Positions 25,468-35,371 of a stretch of 64,000 nt of DNA are shown here, piece by piece. Positions within the stretch are counted from its first letter, which is position 1, and each line of letters opens with the position of its first letter. This stretch comes from UBA2882 sp045542735 (GTDB lineage: Bacteria > Bacillota > Clostridia > Lachnospirales > Lachnospiraceae), in contig JAZQLQ010000001.1 in NCBI GenBank assembly GCA_045542735.1, forward strand, positions 77,878 through 141,877, read 5' to 3'. Below the pieces are notes generated by a model. The model saw only the letters and a list, made by a program, of their open reading frames with translations, had not been told where the DNA came from and did not search any database. Made by a program: the position numbers and the translations under genes.

Positions 25468-26715
25468 ATGACAGATTTAAATATGCTTGGTAAAAGAGCT
25501 GTTGCGGCAAAATATGAAATGCAAATGCTTTCTACCGAGGTGAAAAATGAAGCGCTTATGGCAGTAGCGAAGAGATTGGTAGCCGATCAAGATGCTATTC
25601 TTTCAGCCAATGATATTGATATTAAAAAAGGCGAAGAAAACGGGATGCATCCCGGATTAATTGACCGTTTACGCCTGACAAAAGATCGTATTAAGGCCAT
25701 GGCTGAGGGCTTAGAGCAGGTTGTTTCACTTCCCGATCCCATTGGCGAGACCTTGAGTACATCAGAGCGTCCCAATGGTTTAAACATCCAAAAAGTACGG
25801 GTACCTTTGGGTGTAATCGGCATCATTTATGAATCACGTCCCAATGTAACCGCAGATGCATTCGGTCTTTGTTTTAAATCCGGTAATGCAGTGATTTTAA
25901 AGGGTGGTTCTGATGCCATTCATTCCAATATTGCAATTACAACATCCATCCGTGAGGCCCTGAAGGAGTGCGGACTTTGCGAAGATGCCATCTTATTAAT
26001 TGAAGATACAGATCGTGAAGTGACCAGACAATTCATGAAAATGAATGACTATGTCGATGTTTTAATCCCCAGAGGAAGTGCAGGTCTCATCCGTACAGTC
26101 GTAGAAAACAGCACAATTCCCGTAATTGAGACCGGAAGTGGCAATTGTCATATTTATGTGGATAAAGATGCCGATTTAAGCAAGGCAATCCCGATTATTG
26201 TCAATGCCAAGACCCAGCGTATCGGCGTGTGTAATGCATGCGAATCATTGGTTGTACATGAAGAGATTAGTGAAAAGCTTTTACCTGCATTGACAGTAGC
26301 TTTAAAAGAAAAAAATGTGGAAATCCGTGCAGACAAACCTGCAATGACATTTATTTCGGATTGCTCCGAAGCAACGGAAGAGGATTTTTCTACAGAATAT
26401 TTAGATTATATTATTTCTGTTAAAACAGTATCGGATGTCAAGGAAGCAATTGCCCATATTAATCGCAACAACACCAAGCATTCCGAAGCAATTATTACAG
26501 AAAATACCGAGACCGCAGAGTTGTTTTTACGCGGTGTAGATGCTGCCTGTGTTTATGTCAATGCATCTACCCGTTTTACTGATGGATTTGAGTTTGGATT
26601 TGGGGCGGAAATCGGTATCAGTACCCAAAAACTTCACGCCAGAGGTCCAATGGGACTTCCTGAATTGACCTCCTATCAATATCGTATATTAGGTGAAGGT
26701 CAGGTTCGTCCATAA
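25468..26715 (+). CDS. proA: Glutamate-5-semialdehyde dehydrogenase (gamma-glutamyl phosphate reductase)
   Basis: ProA reduces gamma-glutamyl phosphate with NADPH to glutamate semialdehyde, the second proline step. The ATG at 25468 has GAGGAG seven bases upstream and gives 415 residues. Aldehyde-dehydrogenase-like landmarks are present: PLGVIGIIYESRPNVTADA, IPRGSAGLI, and the catalytic cysteine in RIGVCNACESLVVH. The C-terminal FEFGFGAEIGISTQKLHARGP is the family signature, given here as its two halves FEFGFGAEIG and ISTQKLHARGP. With proB it forms an interrupted proBA operon. Confidence 0.97.
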   Translation: MTDLNMLGKRAVAAKYEMQMLSTEVKNEALMAVAKRLVADQDAILSANDIDIKKGEENGMHPGLIDRLRLTKDRIKAMAEGLEQVVSLPDPIGETLSTSERPNGLNIQKVRVPLGVIGIIYESRPNVTADAFGLCFKSGNAVILKGGSDAIHSNIAITTSIREALKECGLCEDAILLIEDTDREVTRQFMKMNDYVDVLIPRGSAGLIRTVVENSTIPVIETGSGNCHIYVDKDADLSKAIPIIVNAKTQRIGVCNACESLVVHEEISEKLLPALTVALKEKNVEIRADKPAMTFISDCSEATEEDFSTEYLDYIISVKTVSDVKEAIAHINRNNTKHSEAIITENTETAELFLRGVDAACVYVNASTRFTDGFEFGFGAEIGISTQKLHARGPMGLPELTSYQYRILGEGQVRP

Positions 26716-26742
26716 AAACGGAAGCATTGGAAAGGATACAAT

Positions 26743-28137
26743 ATGAACGAAGCAGAAATTCAATATGGATACATAGAACAGGCAAAGAAAATAATTACAG
26801 AGAAAGAAGCGCAAAAAGGAAGAAAACTGACATGTTGTGTACAGACCTTCGGTTGTCAGATGAATTCCAGGGACTCTGAGAAGTTATCCGGGATTTTACA
26901 TGCCGTTGGTTTTGTAGAAACTGAAGATGAAAATGCTGATTTGGTAATTTACAACACCTGTACAGTCCGTGATAATGCAAACCAACGCGTATACGGTAGA
27001 TTGGGTGTATTAAATGGCTATAAACGCAAAAATCCCGATATGAAGATTTGTTTGTGTGGATGTATGATGCAGGAGCCTACTGTAATTGAGAAAATACGCA
27101 AAAGCTATTCTTTCGTAGATTTGATTTTTGGAACACACAATATTTTTAAATTTGCCGAGTTATTGGTGAAAATGTATGAGGCAGACAGTATGTTGGTGGA
27201 TATTTGGGAGGACACAGATCAAATTGTGGAACAACTTCCCGTACAACGTAAATATCCTTTTAAATCCGGCATTAATATTATGTTTGGATGTAACAACTTC
27301 TGTAGTTACTGTATCGTTCCCTATGTAAGAGGACGTGAAAGAAGCCGTAAACCGGAAGAAATCTTAGATGAAATCCGTAATTTGGCAAAAGATGGCGTTG
27401 TAGAAGTCATGCTTCTTGGACAAAATGTGAATTCTTACGGTAAAAATCTTGAGAATCCCATTTCTTTTGCAGCGCTTTTGCAAAAAGTGGAAGAGATTGA
27501 AGGAATTGAGAGAATCCGCTTTATGACTTCTCATCCCAAGGATTTGTCTGATGAGTTAATTGAAGTTATGAAGCATTCCAAAAAGATTTGCAGACATCTT
27601 CATTTACCGTTACAATCCGGTTCTACACGAATATTAAAAGAAATGAACCGCAGATATACAAAAGAACAATATCTTGCATTAGCAGAGAAAATCCGACGTG
27701 AAATTCCCGATATTGCCATTACTACAGATATCATTGTGGGATTTCCCGGGGAAACTTATGAAGATGTGCAGGAAACAATTGATGTAGTCAAAAAAGTGCG
27801 TTATGACAATGCATTTACTTTCCAATATTCCAAACGCACAGGGACACCTGCTGCAGCTATGGAAAATCAAGTGCCGCAAGAACTGGTAACAAAGCATTTT
27901 GATGAGTTGTTGGCAGTTGTACAAGAGACGGCAAAGAATCAGGCAGGACGTTTCCAAGGACAAACCATGGATGCGTTAGTAGAGGATGTAAATGAGCACG
28001 ATTCAACCCTTGTAACAGGAAGATTAAGTAATAATATGATTGTACATTTCCCTGGTGGAAAAGAATTAATCGGAAAGATTGTTCCGGTTTATTTAAAAGA
28101 ATGCAAAGGCTTCTATTATTTGGGAGAAATGCGTTAG
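26743..28137 (+). CDS. miaB: tRNA-2-methylthio-N6-dimethylallyladenosine synthase
   Basis: MiaB is a radical-SAM methylthiotransferase that adds the 2-methylthio group to i6A37 in tRNAs reading U-starting codons. Three N-terminal cysteines ligate the auxiliary cluster (C38 in TFGCQMN, C73 in NTCTVRD, C107 in LCGCMMQEP). The radical-SAM triad is C183, C187, C190 in FGCNNFCSYC. A C-terminal TRAM domain (about 395-460) binds RNA. Length 464 is normal. The substrate-producing prenyltransferase miaA is at 34.4 kb in the same direction, after mutS and mutL. Confidence 0.96.
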   Translation: MNEAEIQYGYIEQAKKIITEKEAQKGRKLTCCVQTFGCQMNSRDSEKLSGILHAVGFVETEDENADLVIYNTCTVRDNANQRVYGRLGVLNGYKRKNPDMKICLCGCMMQEPTVIEKIRKSYSFVDLIFGTHNIFKFAELLVKMYEADSMLVDIWEDTDQIVEQLPVQRKYPFKSGINIMFGCNNFCSYCIVPYVRGRERSRKPEEILDEIRNLAKDGVVEVMLLGQNVNSYGKNLENPISFAALLQKVEEIEGIERIRFMTSHPKDLSDELIEVMKHSKKICRHLHLPLQSGSTRILKEMNRRYTKEQYLALAEKIRREIPDIAITTDIIVGFPGETYEDVQETIDVVKKVRYDNAFTFQYSKRTGTPAAAMENQVPQELVTKHFDELLAVVQETAKNQAGRFQGQTMDALVEDVNEHDSTLVTGRLSNNMIVHFPGGKELIGKIVPVYLKECKGFYYLGEMR

Positions 28138-28146
28138 GAGACTATT

Positions 28147-29793
28147 ATGGAAAAATTAAAACCAAAGTTGTTTTCGGTCATGAAGACCTATACAAAAGAT
28201 CAGTTCGTCAAAGATGTGATTGCCGGTGTAATTGTAGCGATTATCGCCTTACCCTTATCCATCGCTTTAGCACTTGCCAGCGGTGTAACCCCTGAAATTG
28301 GACTTTATACTGCCATTACCGCAGGATTTGTCATTTCTTTTTTGGGTGGTTCCAGAGTACAGATAGCGGGACCAACGGCGGCATTTGCCACCATTGTAGC
28401 CGGTATTGTTGCAGAGAACGGAATGGATGGCCTAATTTTGGCAACCATTATGGCCGGTATCATGTTAATTATCATGGGACTATGCAAATTGGGTAGTCTG
28501 ATTAAATTTATTCCTTATACCATTACCACCGGTTTTACCTCGGGTATTGCCGTGACCATTTTGATTGGACAAATCAAAGATTTTCTTGGTCTTACCATTG
28601 TGACGGAAGAACCACTGGTAGAAACAGTTGAGAAGTTGGAAGCAGTATTTGCATTTATTCATACCATCAACTGGCAGGCAGTGCTTGTGGGAGTTGTATG
28701 TTTGATTGTTTTAATTGTAATGCCATATATCAGCAAGCGTATTCCGGGTTCTTTGGTAGCTGTAATCGTCAGTATCCTCATGGTAAAGGGTCTTAATATG
28801 AACGTTAATACCATCGGGGATTTGTATACGATTTCTACCAAATTACCGACTCCACATATTCCGGAGTTTAACTTTGCGATGGTTCGTTCCCTGTTTTCGG
28901 ACGCGTTTACCATCGCCATTCTTGCAGCCATCGAATCCTTATTATCATGTGTGGTTGCTGATGGTATGGTTAACAGCAGACATCGTTCCAATATGGAATT
29001 GGTAGCACAAGGTGCCGGAAATATTACATCTGCATTGTTTGGTGGCATTCCTGCAACCGGAGCAATTGCCAGAACAGCAGCAAATGTCAGAAACGGCGGA
29101 CGTACACCCATTGCCGGAATGGTACATGCCGTTACTTTATTATTAATACTTGTTGTTTTCATGCCATATGCAGCACTAATTCCCATGCCTGCTATTGCAG
29201 CAATTCTATTTATGGTTGCTTATAACATGTGTGAATGGAGACATTTTGTTGCCCTTTGTAAAACAGCACCTAAAAGTGATATTGCTGTATTAATCCTTAC
29301 CTTTGTGTTGACAATCGTATTTGATCTGGTTGTTGCTATTGAGTTTGGTATGTTGATGGCGGCTATGCTGTTTTTAAAGAGAATGAGTGACGAAACCGGC
29401 GTAGAAAGTTGGAAGTATATAGATGATGAGGATGATCCGGATTCGCTGTCTCTGCGTCAGGTTCCCGAACATACTTTAGTATACGAGATCAGCGGACCGA
29501 TGTTCTTTGGTGCAGCTGATAAACTGTTGGCTGTAGATATGAAAAAAGATACCAAATGCATCATTCTCCGTATGCGTAGTGTAAATGCTGTTGATGCAAC
29601 AGCTATGCATGCTTTAGAGCAGTTATACGACAGATGTACAAAAAATGATGTTACATTGATTTTATCCCATTTAAATGAGCAGCCCTTAAAAATTGTACAA
29701 AAAGCCGGATTTGATGAAAAAATCGGCAGCGACAATATTTGTCAGCACATTGATGATGCGTTAGCAAGAGCAGAAACCGTTGTGACAAACTAG
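28147..29793 (+). CDS. SulP-family anion permease with STAS domain
   Basis: A 548-residue SLC26/SulP transporter. The N-terminal signature QIAGPTAAFATIVAG lies near residues 72-86, embedded in about 10-14 hydrophobic helices up to residue 415. The cytoplasmic C-terminus is a STAS domain (about 430-545; VYEISGPMFFGAADKL ... RMRSVNAVDATAMHALEQL) resembling anti-sigma-factor antagonists. Substrate may be sulfate, bicarbonate or a dicarboxylate and cannot be told from sequence by eye. The ATG follows TTAGGAG at the miaB stop with only 9 bases between genes. Confidence 0.93.
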   Translation: MEKLKPKLFSVMKTYTKDQFVKDVIAGVIVAIIALPLSIALALASGVTPEIGLYTAITAGFVISFLGGSRVQIAGPTAAFATIVAGIVAENGMDGLILATIMAGIMLIIMGLCKLGSLIKFIPYTITTGFTSGIAVTILIGQIKDFLGLTIVTEEPLVETVEKLEAVFAFIHTINWQAVLVGVVCLIVLIVMPYISKRIPGSLVAVIVSILMVKGLNMNVNTIGDLYTISTKLPTPHIPEFNFAMVRSLFSDAFTIAILAAIESLLSCVVADGMVNSRHRSNMELVAQGAGNITSALFGGIPATGAIARTAANVRNGGRTPIAGMVHAVTLLLILVVFMPYAALIPMPAIAAILFMVAYNMCEWRHFVALCKTAPKSDIAVLILTFVLTIVFDLVVAIEFGMLMAAMLFLKRMSDETGVESWKYIDDEDDPDSLSLRQVPEHTLVYEISGPMFFGAADKLLAVDMKKDTKCIILRMRSVNAVDATAMHALEQLYDRCTKNDVTLILSHLNEQPLKIVQKAGFDEKIGSDNICQHIDDALARAETVVTN

Positions 29794-29838
29794 TAACGGA
29801 TAGAAGGATTGTTTGAAAAAGAAAGTTAGGAAGACGAC

Positions 29839-32487
29839 ATGGCAGAATTAACCCCTATGATGCAACAATATATGGAAACCAAAAAGCAATACCCGGATTG
29901 CATCCTTTTTTATCGTCTCGGTGATTTTTATGAGATGTTTTTTGAAGATGCCATTGCCGCTTCCAAAGCCTTGGAAATCACACTTACAGGTAAAAGTTGC
30001 GGCTTAGAAGAGCGTGCACCCATGTGTGGTATTCCACATCATGCGGTTGATGGATATTTGACTAAACTGGTCGATAAAGGTTTCAAGGTTGCTATCTGTG
30101 AACAAATGGAAGATCCAAAACAGACCAAAGGAATTGTGAAAAGAGAGGTTGTCCGTATTGTTACACCCGGAACCAATCTGAACATGCAATCCCTGGAAGA
30201 AACACGCAATAATTATCTCATGTGTATTGCTTACATGGATAAAATCGGAATTTCGGTTGTCGATGTAACAACCGGTGACTATTATACAACCCAGGTTGAT
30301 GATAACCGTAAACTATATGATGAGATTATCAAGTTTTCTCCGGCTGAAATTGTATGCAACGATGCCTTTTTAGTTAGTGGTTTTGATTTGGAAGATTTGC
30401 GTTCCCGTTTGGGAATCACCGTTTATAAGCTGGACCCCTGGTATTTTGATGATGATACCTGTCAGAACCGGTTAAAAAAACATTTTCATGTACATACCCT
30501 GACATCTTTGGGATTGGATGATTTTCCTGCCGGAATTATCAGTGCCGGAGCCGTGCTTTCATACCTTTATGAAACCCAAAAGACATCCTTGTCCCATATT
30601 ACGCATATCAATCCCTATGTTACCAGCAAATACATGTTACTTGACAGCTCTACCAGACGCAATCTGGAGTTGGTAGAGACTTTACGTGAGAAACAAAAAC
30701 GCGGCTCATTATTATGGGTGTTGGATAAAACCAAGACTGCTATGGGTGCAAGGACTTTACGTAGTTATATTGAACAACCTTTGATTGATAAAGAAGATAT
30801 ATCTGACCGTTTGGATGCAGTTGCACAGCTTTGCAAGTATGGTGTCAGCCGTGATGAGTTGAGAGAGTATCTAAATCCTATATACGATTTGGAACGATTA
30901 TTGGGTAAAATTAGTTACAAATCTGCCAATCCCAGAGATTTAATCGCTTTTTCCAAGTCCTTATCCATGTTACCGCCCATCCGTACAGTGTTACAGGATT
31001 TTGATTGTAAATTATTAAAAAATATATATGACGACATCGATCCACTGGATGATATCTGTGGTCTGATTGAGCAGGCAATTGAAGAAGAGCCTCCGATTTC
31101 CATCCGGGAAGGTGGCATTATTAAAACCGGATTTCATGATGATATCGATTATTTCCGCAATGCTAAGACAGAAGGAAAGTCATGGCTTACAGAATTGGAG
31201 CAATCCGAGAAAGAAAGAACCGGTATTAAAAATTTGAAAGTCGGTTACAACAAAGTATTTGGATATTACTTTGAAGTAACCAATTCCTTTAAAGATTTGG
31301 TGCCTGAAGAGTGGATTCGCAAACAGACCTTAACCGGTGGTGAAAGATATATGACACCAAAGCTTAAGGAACTGGAAGATACGATTTTAAATGCAGAGGA
31401 TAAGCTTTGCGCTTTGGAATATGATATGTTTTGCGAAATCCGCGAAACCATTGCAGACAATATTGCCCGGATTCAAAAAACAGCAAAGGCCATTGCGGCA
31501 TTGGATGTATTTGCATCCCTTTCCTATGTAGCTGAGAGAAACGGCTATATCAGACCGGACTTAAACGAAAAAGGCAGTATCAAGATCAAAAACGGCCGTC
31601 ATCCGGTTGTTGAAAAGATGATCGAACATGATATGTTCGTATCCAACGATACTTTCTTAGATAGCGGTAAAAACCTAATTTCCATTATTACCGGTCCTAA
31701 TATGGCAGGTAAATCGACCTATATGAGACAGACTGCATTGATTGTATTAATGGCTCAGATTGGAAGTTTTGTACCGGCTGACAGTGCAAATATCGGCATT
31801 GTGGACCGCATTTTTACCCGTGTAGGTGCTTCCGATGACTTAGCAAGCGGACAGAGTACTTTCATGGTAGAAATGAATGAAGTAGCCAATATTTTACGCA
31901 ATGCTACTTCAAACAGTTTATTGATTTTAGATGAAATCGGTCGCGGAACTTCCACCTTTGACGGTTTATCCATTGCATGGGCAGTCATTGAACATATCAG
32001 CAACAAAAAGTTATTAGGTGCAAAGACTTTATTTGCCACACATTACCATGAATTGACAGAGTTAGAGGGTAAGATGAACAATGTCAACAACTATTGCATC
32101 GCTGTAAAAGAGCAAGGTGATGACATTGTATTCCTCCGTAAGATTATCAAAGGTGGCGCAGATAAAAGTTATGGTATTCAGGTTGCAAAACTTGCAGGTG
32201 TACCGGATATGGTCATTGATCGCGCAAAGGTCATCGTCGACCAGTTAATGGATAATGATATTACCGAAAAAGTACAAAGTATTGCTATCGATGGCAAAAC
32301 AGAGCATAAAAAAGTGAAACGATATGATGAAGTTGATTTGGAACAAATCTCTCTTTTCGATACAGTAAAAGATGAAGATATCTTAAAAGAATTGGAGGAG
32401 ATTGATATTTCCAATCTAACCCCCTTGGATGCACTAAATACATTGTATAGACTGCAGAATATGCGGAAAAACCGTTGGCAGGGATAA
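29839..32487 (+). CDS. mutS: DNA mismatch repair protein MutS
   Basis: MutS recognises mismatches and small loops and, with ATP, licenses MutL. The mismatch-reading N-terminus is typical (LTPMMQQYMETKKQYPD, then FYRLGDFYEMF with the conserved phenylalanine-x-glutamate). Connector, lever and clamp regions follow. The ATPase has Walker A GPNMAGKSTYMRQ near residue 617, signature SDDLASGQSTFMVEM, and Walker B LLILDEIGRGTS. At 882 residues it is full length. The ATG at 29839 has AGGAAG a few bases upstream. mutL begins nine bases after the stop. Confidence 0.98.
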   Translation: MAELTPMMQQYMETKKQYPDCILFYRLGDFYEMFFEDAIAASKALEITLTGKSCGLEERAPMCGIPHHAVDGYLTKLVDKGFKVAICEQMEDPKQTKGIVKREVVRIVTPGTNLNMQSLEETRNNYLMCIAYMDKIGISVVDVTTGDYYTTQVDDNRKLYDEIIKFSPAEIVCNDAFLVSGFDLEDLRSRLGITVYKLDPWYFDDDTCQNRLKKHFHVHTLTSLGLDDFPAGIISAGAVLSYLYETQKTSLSHITHINPYVTSKYMLLDSSTRRNLELVETLREKQKRGSLLWVLDKTKTAMGARTLRSYIEQPLIDKEDISDRLDAVAQLCKYGVSRDELREYLNPIYDLERLLGKISYKSANPRDLIAFSKSLSMLPPIRTVLQDFDCKLLKNIYDDIDPLDDICGLIEQAIEEEPPISIREGGIIKTGFHDDIDYFRNAKTEGKSWLTELEQSEKERTGIKNLKVGYNKVFGYYFEVTNSFKDLVPEEWIRKQTLTGGERYMTPKLKELEDTILNAEDKLCALEYDMFCEIRETIADNIARIQKTAKAIAALDVFASLSYVAERNGYIRPDLNEKGSIKIKNGRHPVVEKMIEHDMFVSNDTFLDSGKNLISIITGPNMAGKSTYMRQTALIVLMAQIGSFVPADSANIGIVDRIFTRVGASDDLASGQSTFMVEMNEVANILRNATSNSLLILDEIGRGTSTFDGLSIAWAVIEHISNKKLLGAKTLFATHYHELTELEGKMNNVNNYCIAVKEQGDDIVFLRKIIKGGADKSYGIQVAKLAGVPDMVIDRAKVIVDQLMDNDITEKVQSIAIDGKTEHKKVKRYDEVDLEQISLFDTVKDEDILKELEEIDISNLTPLDALNTLYRLQNMRKNRWQG

Positions 32488-32496
32488 GGAGATAAC

Positions 32497-34395
32497 ATGG
32501 CAGGATTGATTCATGTCCTAGATTCAGAAACCATAGATAAGATTGCTGCAGGCGAAGTGGTTGAAAAGCCTGCCAGTGTAGTAAAAGAACTGGTAGAAAA
32601 CTCCATTGATGCCGGTGCCGATAAAATTACCGTTGAGATAAAAGAAGGCGGCATTTCATTTATCCGTGTTACAGATAATGGATGCGGAATTGCAAAAGAA
32701 GATTTGCAACGTGCATTTATGCGCCATGCCACAAGTAAAATTGAAAGTGCTGATGATTTAAACAACATTGTCAGTCTGGGATTTCGTGGCGAAGCCCTGT
32801 CCAGTATCAGTGCAGTTGCACAAGTTGAGATGATTACCAAAACAAAAGAAAATCTGATGGGCATTAAGGTTTGTTGTAACGGAGGTTCCATGGAAGAACC
32901 TGAGGAAATCGGTGCACCTGACGGAACAACCATTATTGTCCGCAATTTGTTTTATAATACTCCCGTCCGGAAAAAGTTTTTGAAAACGGCTATGACAGAA
33001 GGCTCCTATATTGCCGAATTGATGCAACATATTGCCATGTCTCACCCGCATGTTTCCATTAGCTTTATTCAAAACGGTCAAACTCGGTTTTTTACATCGG
33101 GAAACGGTGAACTTTCCGAAATTATTTATCGTATTTATGGTAAAGATGTAGCGGATAATATTCTTGCTATTGATGCACAAAAAGACGGTATACATATGAC
33201 CGGTTTTATCGGAAAGCCTATATTGGCAAGGGCCAACCGCAACTATGAAACCTTCTTTGTAAACGGCAGATATATTAAAAGTAAAGTCATTTCTTCCGCA
33301 ATAGAAGAAGGCTATAAAACCTATTTGATGCAGCACAAATATCCCTTTGCTGTTTTGCACTTTGAAATCGCAGGAGAAGATATTGATGTCAATGTACATC
33401 CTACCAAAATGGAAATCCGCATTATGAATCCACAACCTTTTTGTGATTTTGTAAAGGATACGGTATTAGAGTGTCTTGCAAAACCTGTGTTAATTCCGGA
33501 ATATGTTGCCGAAGAAAAGAAGACGGAAGAAAAGCCTGTGGTTAAAGAACTTCCGCCTGAGCCTTTTGAAACACAGAGACACGAACAGACAACAGCTTCT
33601 ATGAAGCCTTTACAATATAATAAAATTCCGGTTGTTACATCCCAGGTAGCCGAAGAAGTCCCCAGAGGCTTTCGCGTATTGGGAAATCCCGAGCCAAAGA
33701 GCAAGAACATTCACAAAGCACATGACAATGTTATTAAACAGGATGATGCCATTATCAGTAAAGTCGCACAAATGGAGATGTTTAACGACAGTTTGGAAAT
33801 GCCGGATGAAGAGCGTTTGAGTGGATTAGAAATCATTGGTCAGGTATTCAAGACCTATTGGCTGGTTGAATTTGAACAAACCCTTTATTTTGTTGATCAG
33901 CATGCTGCCCATGAAAAGGTTAATTATGAAAGATTAATGAAAAAAATTACTGACAAAGAAAATACCACCCAGATGCTGATGCCGCCCATGGTTATTTCTT
34001 TGAGTGCCAGAGAAAATGCAGTATTGGAACGATACGAAGAGTATTTTATGGCACTTGGATTTGAGATTGAAGAATTTGGTGGAGATGAGATTACATTACG
34101 AGGTATTCCCCAAGATTTATATGGTGTAGATGCCAAAGAAATGTTTTTAACCATCTTGGATGAATTGGTAGAGGCTCCGGTTAAAGGCACTCCTGATCTG
34201 ATCACCTCCAAAATTGCATCCATGTCATGTAAAGCGGCGGTAAAAGGTAATCAGAATCTATCCTATACGGAAGCTAAGGAATTGTTAAAGCAATTATTTG
34301 CGTTAGAAAATCCCTATCATTGTCCTCATGGCAGACCTACCATGTTTTCTATGAGCAAATATGAGATGGAAAAGAAATTTAAACGTATTCTTTAG
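32497..34395 (+). CDS. mutL: DNA mismatch repair protein MutL with endonuclease motif
   Basis: GHKL-ATPase partner of MutS. The ATP-binding motifs are ELVENSIDAGA, TDNGCGI, and FRGEALSSI in the first 110 residues. The C-terminal dimerisation domain contains DQHAAHEKVNYE, matching the metal-binding DQHA(X)2E(X)4E motif of MutL nickases, together with SCKAAVKG and CPHGRPT. This implies an endonuclease-type MutL, consistent with the absence of mutH in Firmicutes. Length 632. The 3' end overlaps nothing; miaA starts 19 bases later. Confidence 0.97.
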   Translation: MAGLIHVLDSETIDKIAAGEVVEKPASVVKELVENSIDAGADKITVEIKEGGISFIRVTDNGCGIAKEDLQRAFMRHATSKIESADDLNNIVSLGFRGEALSSISAVAQVEMITKTKENLMGIKVCCNGGSMEEPEEIGAPDGTTIIVRNLFYNTPVRKKFLKTAMTEGSYIAELMQHIAMSHPHVSISFIQNGQTRFFTSGNGELSEIIYRIYGKDVADNILAIDAQKDGIHMTGFIGKPILARANRNYETFFVNGRYIKSKVISSAIEEGYKTYLMQHKYPFAVLHFEIAGEDIDVNVHPTKMEIRIMNPQPFCDFVKDTVLECLAKPVLIPEYVAEEKKTEEKPVVKELPPEPFETQRHEQTTASMKPLQYNKIPVVTSQVAEEVPRGFRVLGNPEPKSKNIHKAHDNVIKQDDAIISKVAQMEMFNDSLEMPDEERLSGLEIIGQVFKTYWLVEFEQTLYFVDQHAAHEKVNYERLMKKITDKENTTQMLMPPMVISLSARENAVLERYEEYFMALGFEIEEFGGDEITLRGIPQDLYGVDAKEMFLTILDELVEAPVKGTPDLITSKIASMSCKAAVKGNQNLSYTEAKELLKQLFALENPYHCPHGRPTMFSMSKYEMEKKFKRIL

Positions 34396-34414
34396 AAATA
34401 ACAGGAACGAATCT

Positions 34415-35368
34415 ATGAACAAGAAAAAATTAATTATATTGACCGGTCCCACTGCAGTTGGCAAAACCGCATTATCAGTGGAACTGGCAAAAGAAATCGG
34501 TGGTGAAATCATCAGTGCCGATTCTATGCAGGTATATAAGTATATGGATATTGGTTCGGCAAAAATCACACCGGATGAAATGCAGGATATTCCTCATTAT
34601 TTAGTGGATATTTTAGATCCAAAAGAGGAATTTAATGTATTTTTATTTCAAAAGCTTGCCAAAGAAGCGATGAATAAAATCTATGCCAACGGACATATTC
34701 CTATTTTGGTAGGGGGAACCGGGTTTTATATCCAATCTGTCCTATACGATATTGATTTTACCGATAACGATGCGGATACACCCTATCGTGCAGAGTTGGA
34801 ACAACTTGCTTCAGAGAAAGGTCCGGAGTACCTTCACAACATGTTAAAAGAAGTAGATGCAGCATCAGCTGAAATCATCCATGCAAATAATGTCAAACGT
34901 GTTATCCGCGCTTTGGAATACTATAAGTTGACCGGAACGCCCATTTCTGAGCACAACCGCACTGAACGAGAAAAAGAATCTCCTTATGATTTTTGTTACT
35001 TTGTATTAAACGATGAACGCGCGAAGTTATATGAGCGGATTGAACATAGAGTTGATCTGATGGTAGCTGACGGTCTGGTAGAAGAAGTACAAAAACTAAA
35101 AGATATGGGACTTGACAGAACTTATATTTCCATGCAGGGCTTAGGCTATAAAGAGATTCTTGCTTATTTGGACGGAGAATATGATTTGGAGCAGGCTCTT
35201 TATCTAATCAAAAGAGATACCAGACATTTTGCCAAACGACAGTTAACCTGGTTTCGCAGGGAAAAAGAAGTAACGTTTATCAATAAGCAGGAATTTGATT
35301 ATGATAACCGAATGATTTTGGATTTTATGAAATCCAAAATAGCAGAAATTAAAACAGACGAGGATTAG
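34415..35368 (+). CDS. miaA: tRNA dimethylallyltransferase
   Basis: MiaA transfers dimethylallyl from DMAPP to N6 of A37 in tRNA, providing the substrate for MiaB. The start at ATG 34415 gives 317 residues and the expected P-loop GPTAVGKT at residues 11-18, followed by IISADSMQVYKYMDIGSAK. Downstream motifs HYLVDILDP and GGTGFYIQSV are intact. The longer in-frame opening at 34361 would overlap mutL and has no conserved sequence. The mutS-mutL-miaA order is common in bacteria. Confidence 0.97.
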   Translation: MNKKKLIILTGPTAVGKTALSVELAKEIGGEIISADSMQVYKYMDIGSAKITPDEMQDIPHYLVDILDPKEEFNVFLFQKLAKEAMNKIYANGHIPILVGGTGFYIQSVLYDIDFTDNDADTPYRAELEQLASEKGPEYLHNMLKEVDAASAEIIHANNVKRVIRALEYYKLTGTPISEHNRTEREKESPYDFCYFVLNDERAKLYERIEHRVDLMVADGLVEEVQKLKDMGLDRTYISMQGLGYKEILAYLDGEYDLEQALYLIKRDTRHFAKRQLTWFRREKEVTFINKQEFDYDNRMILDFMKSKIAEIKTDED

Positions 35369-35371
35369 AAC

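Noticed and set aside
32758..33435. A long minus-strand open frame (225 codons) inside mutL and similar antisense frames elsewhere.
   Set aside because: They mirror well-conserved genes on the other strand, have no ribosome binding sites and encode low-complexity, non-conserved sequence.
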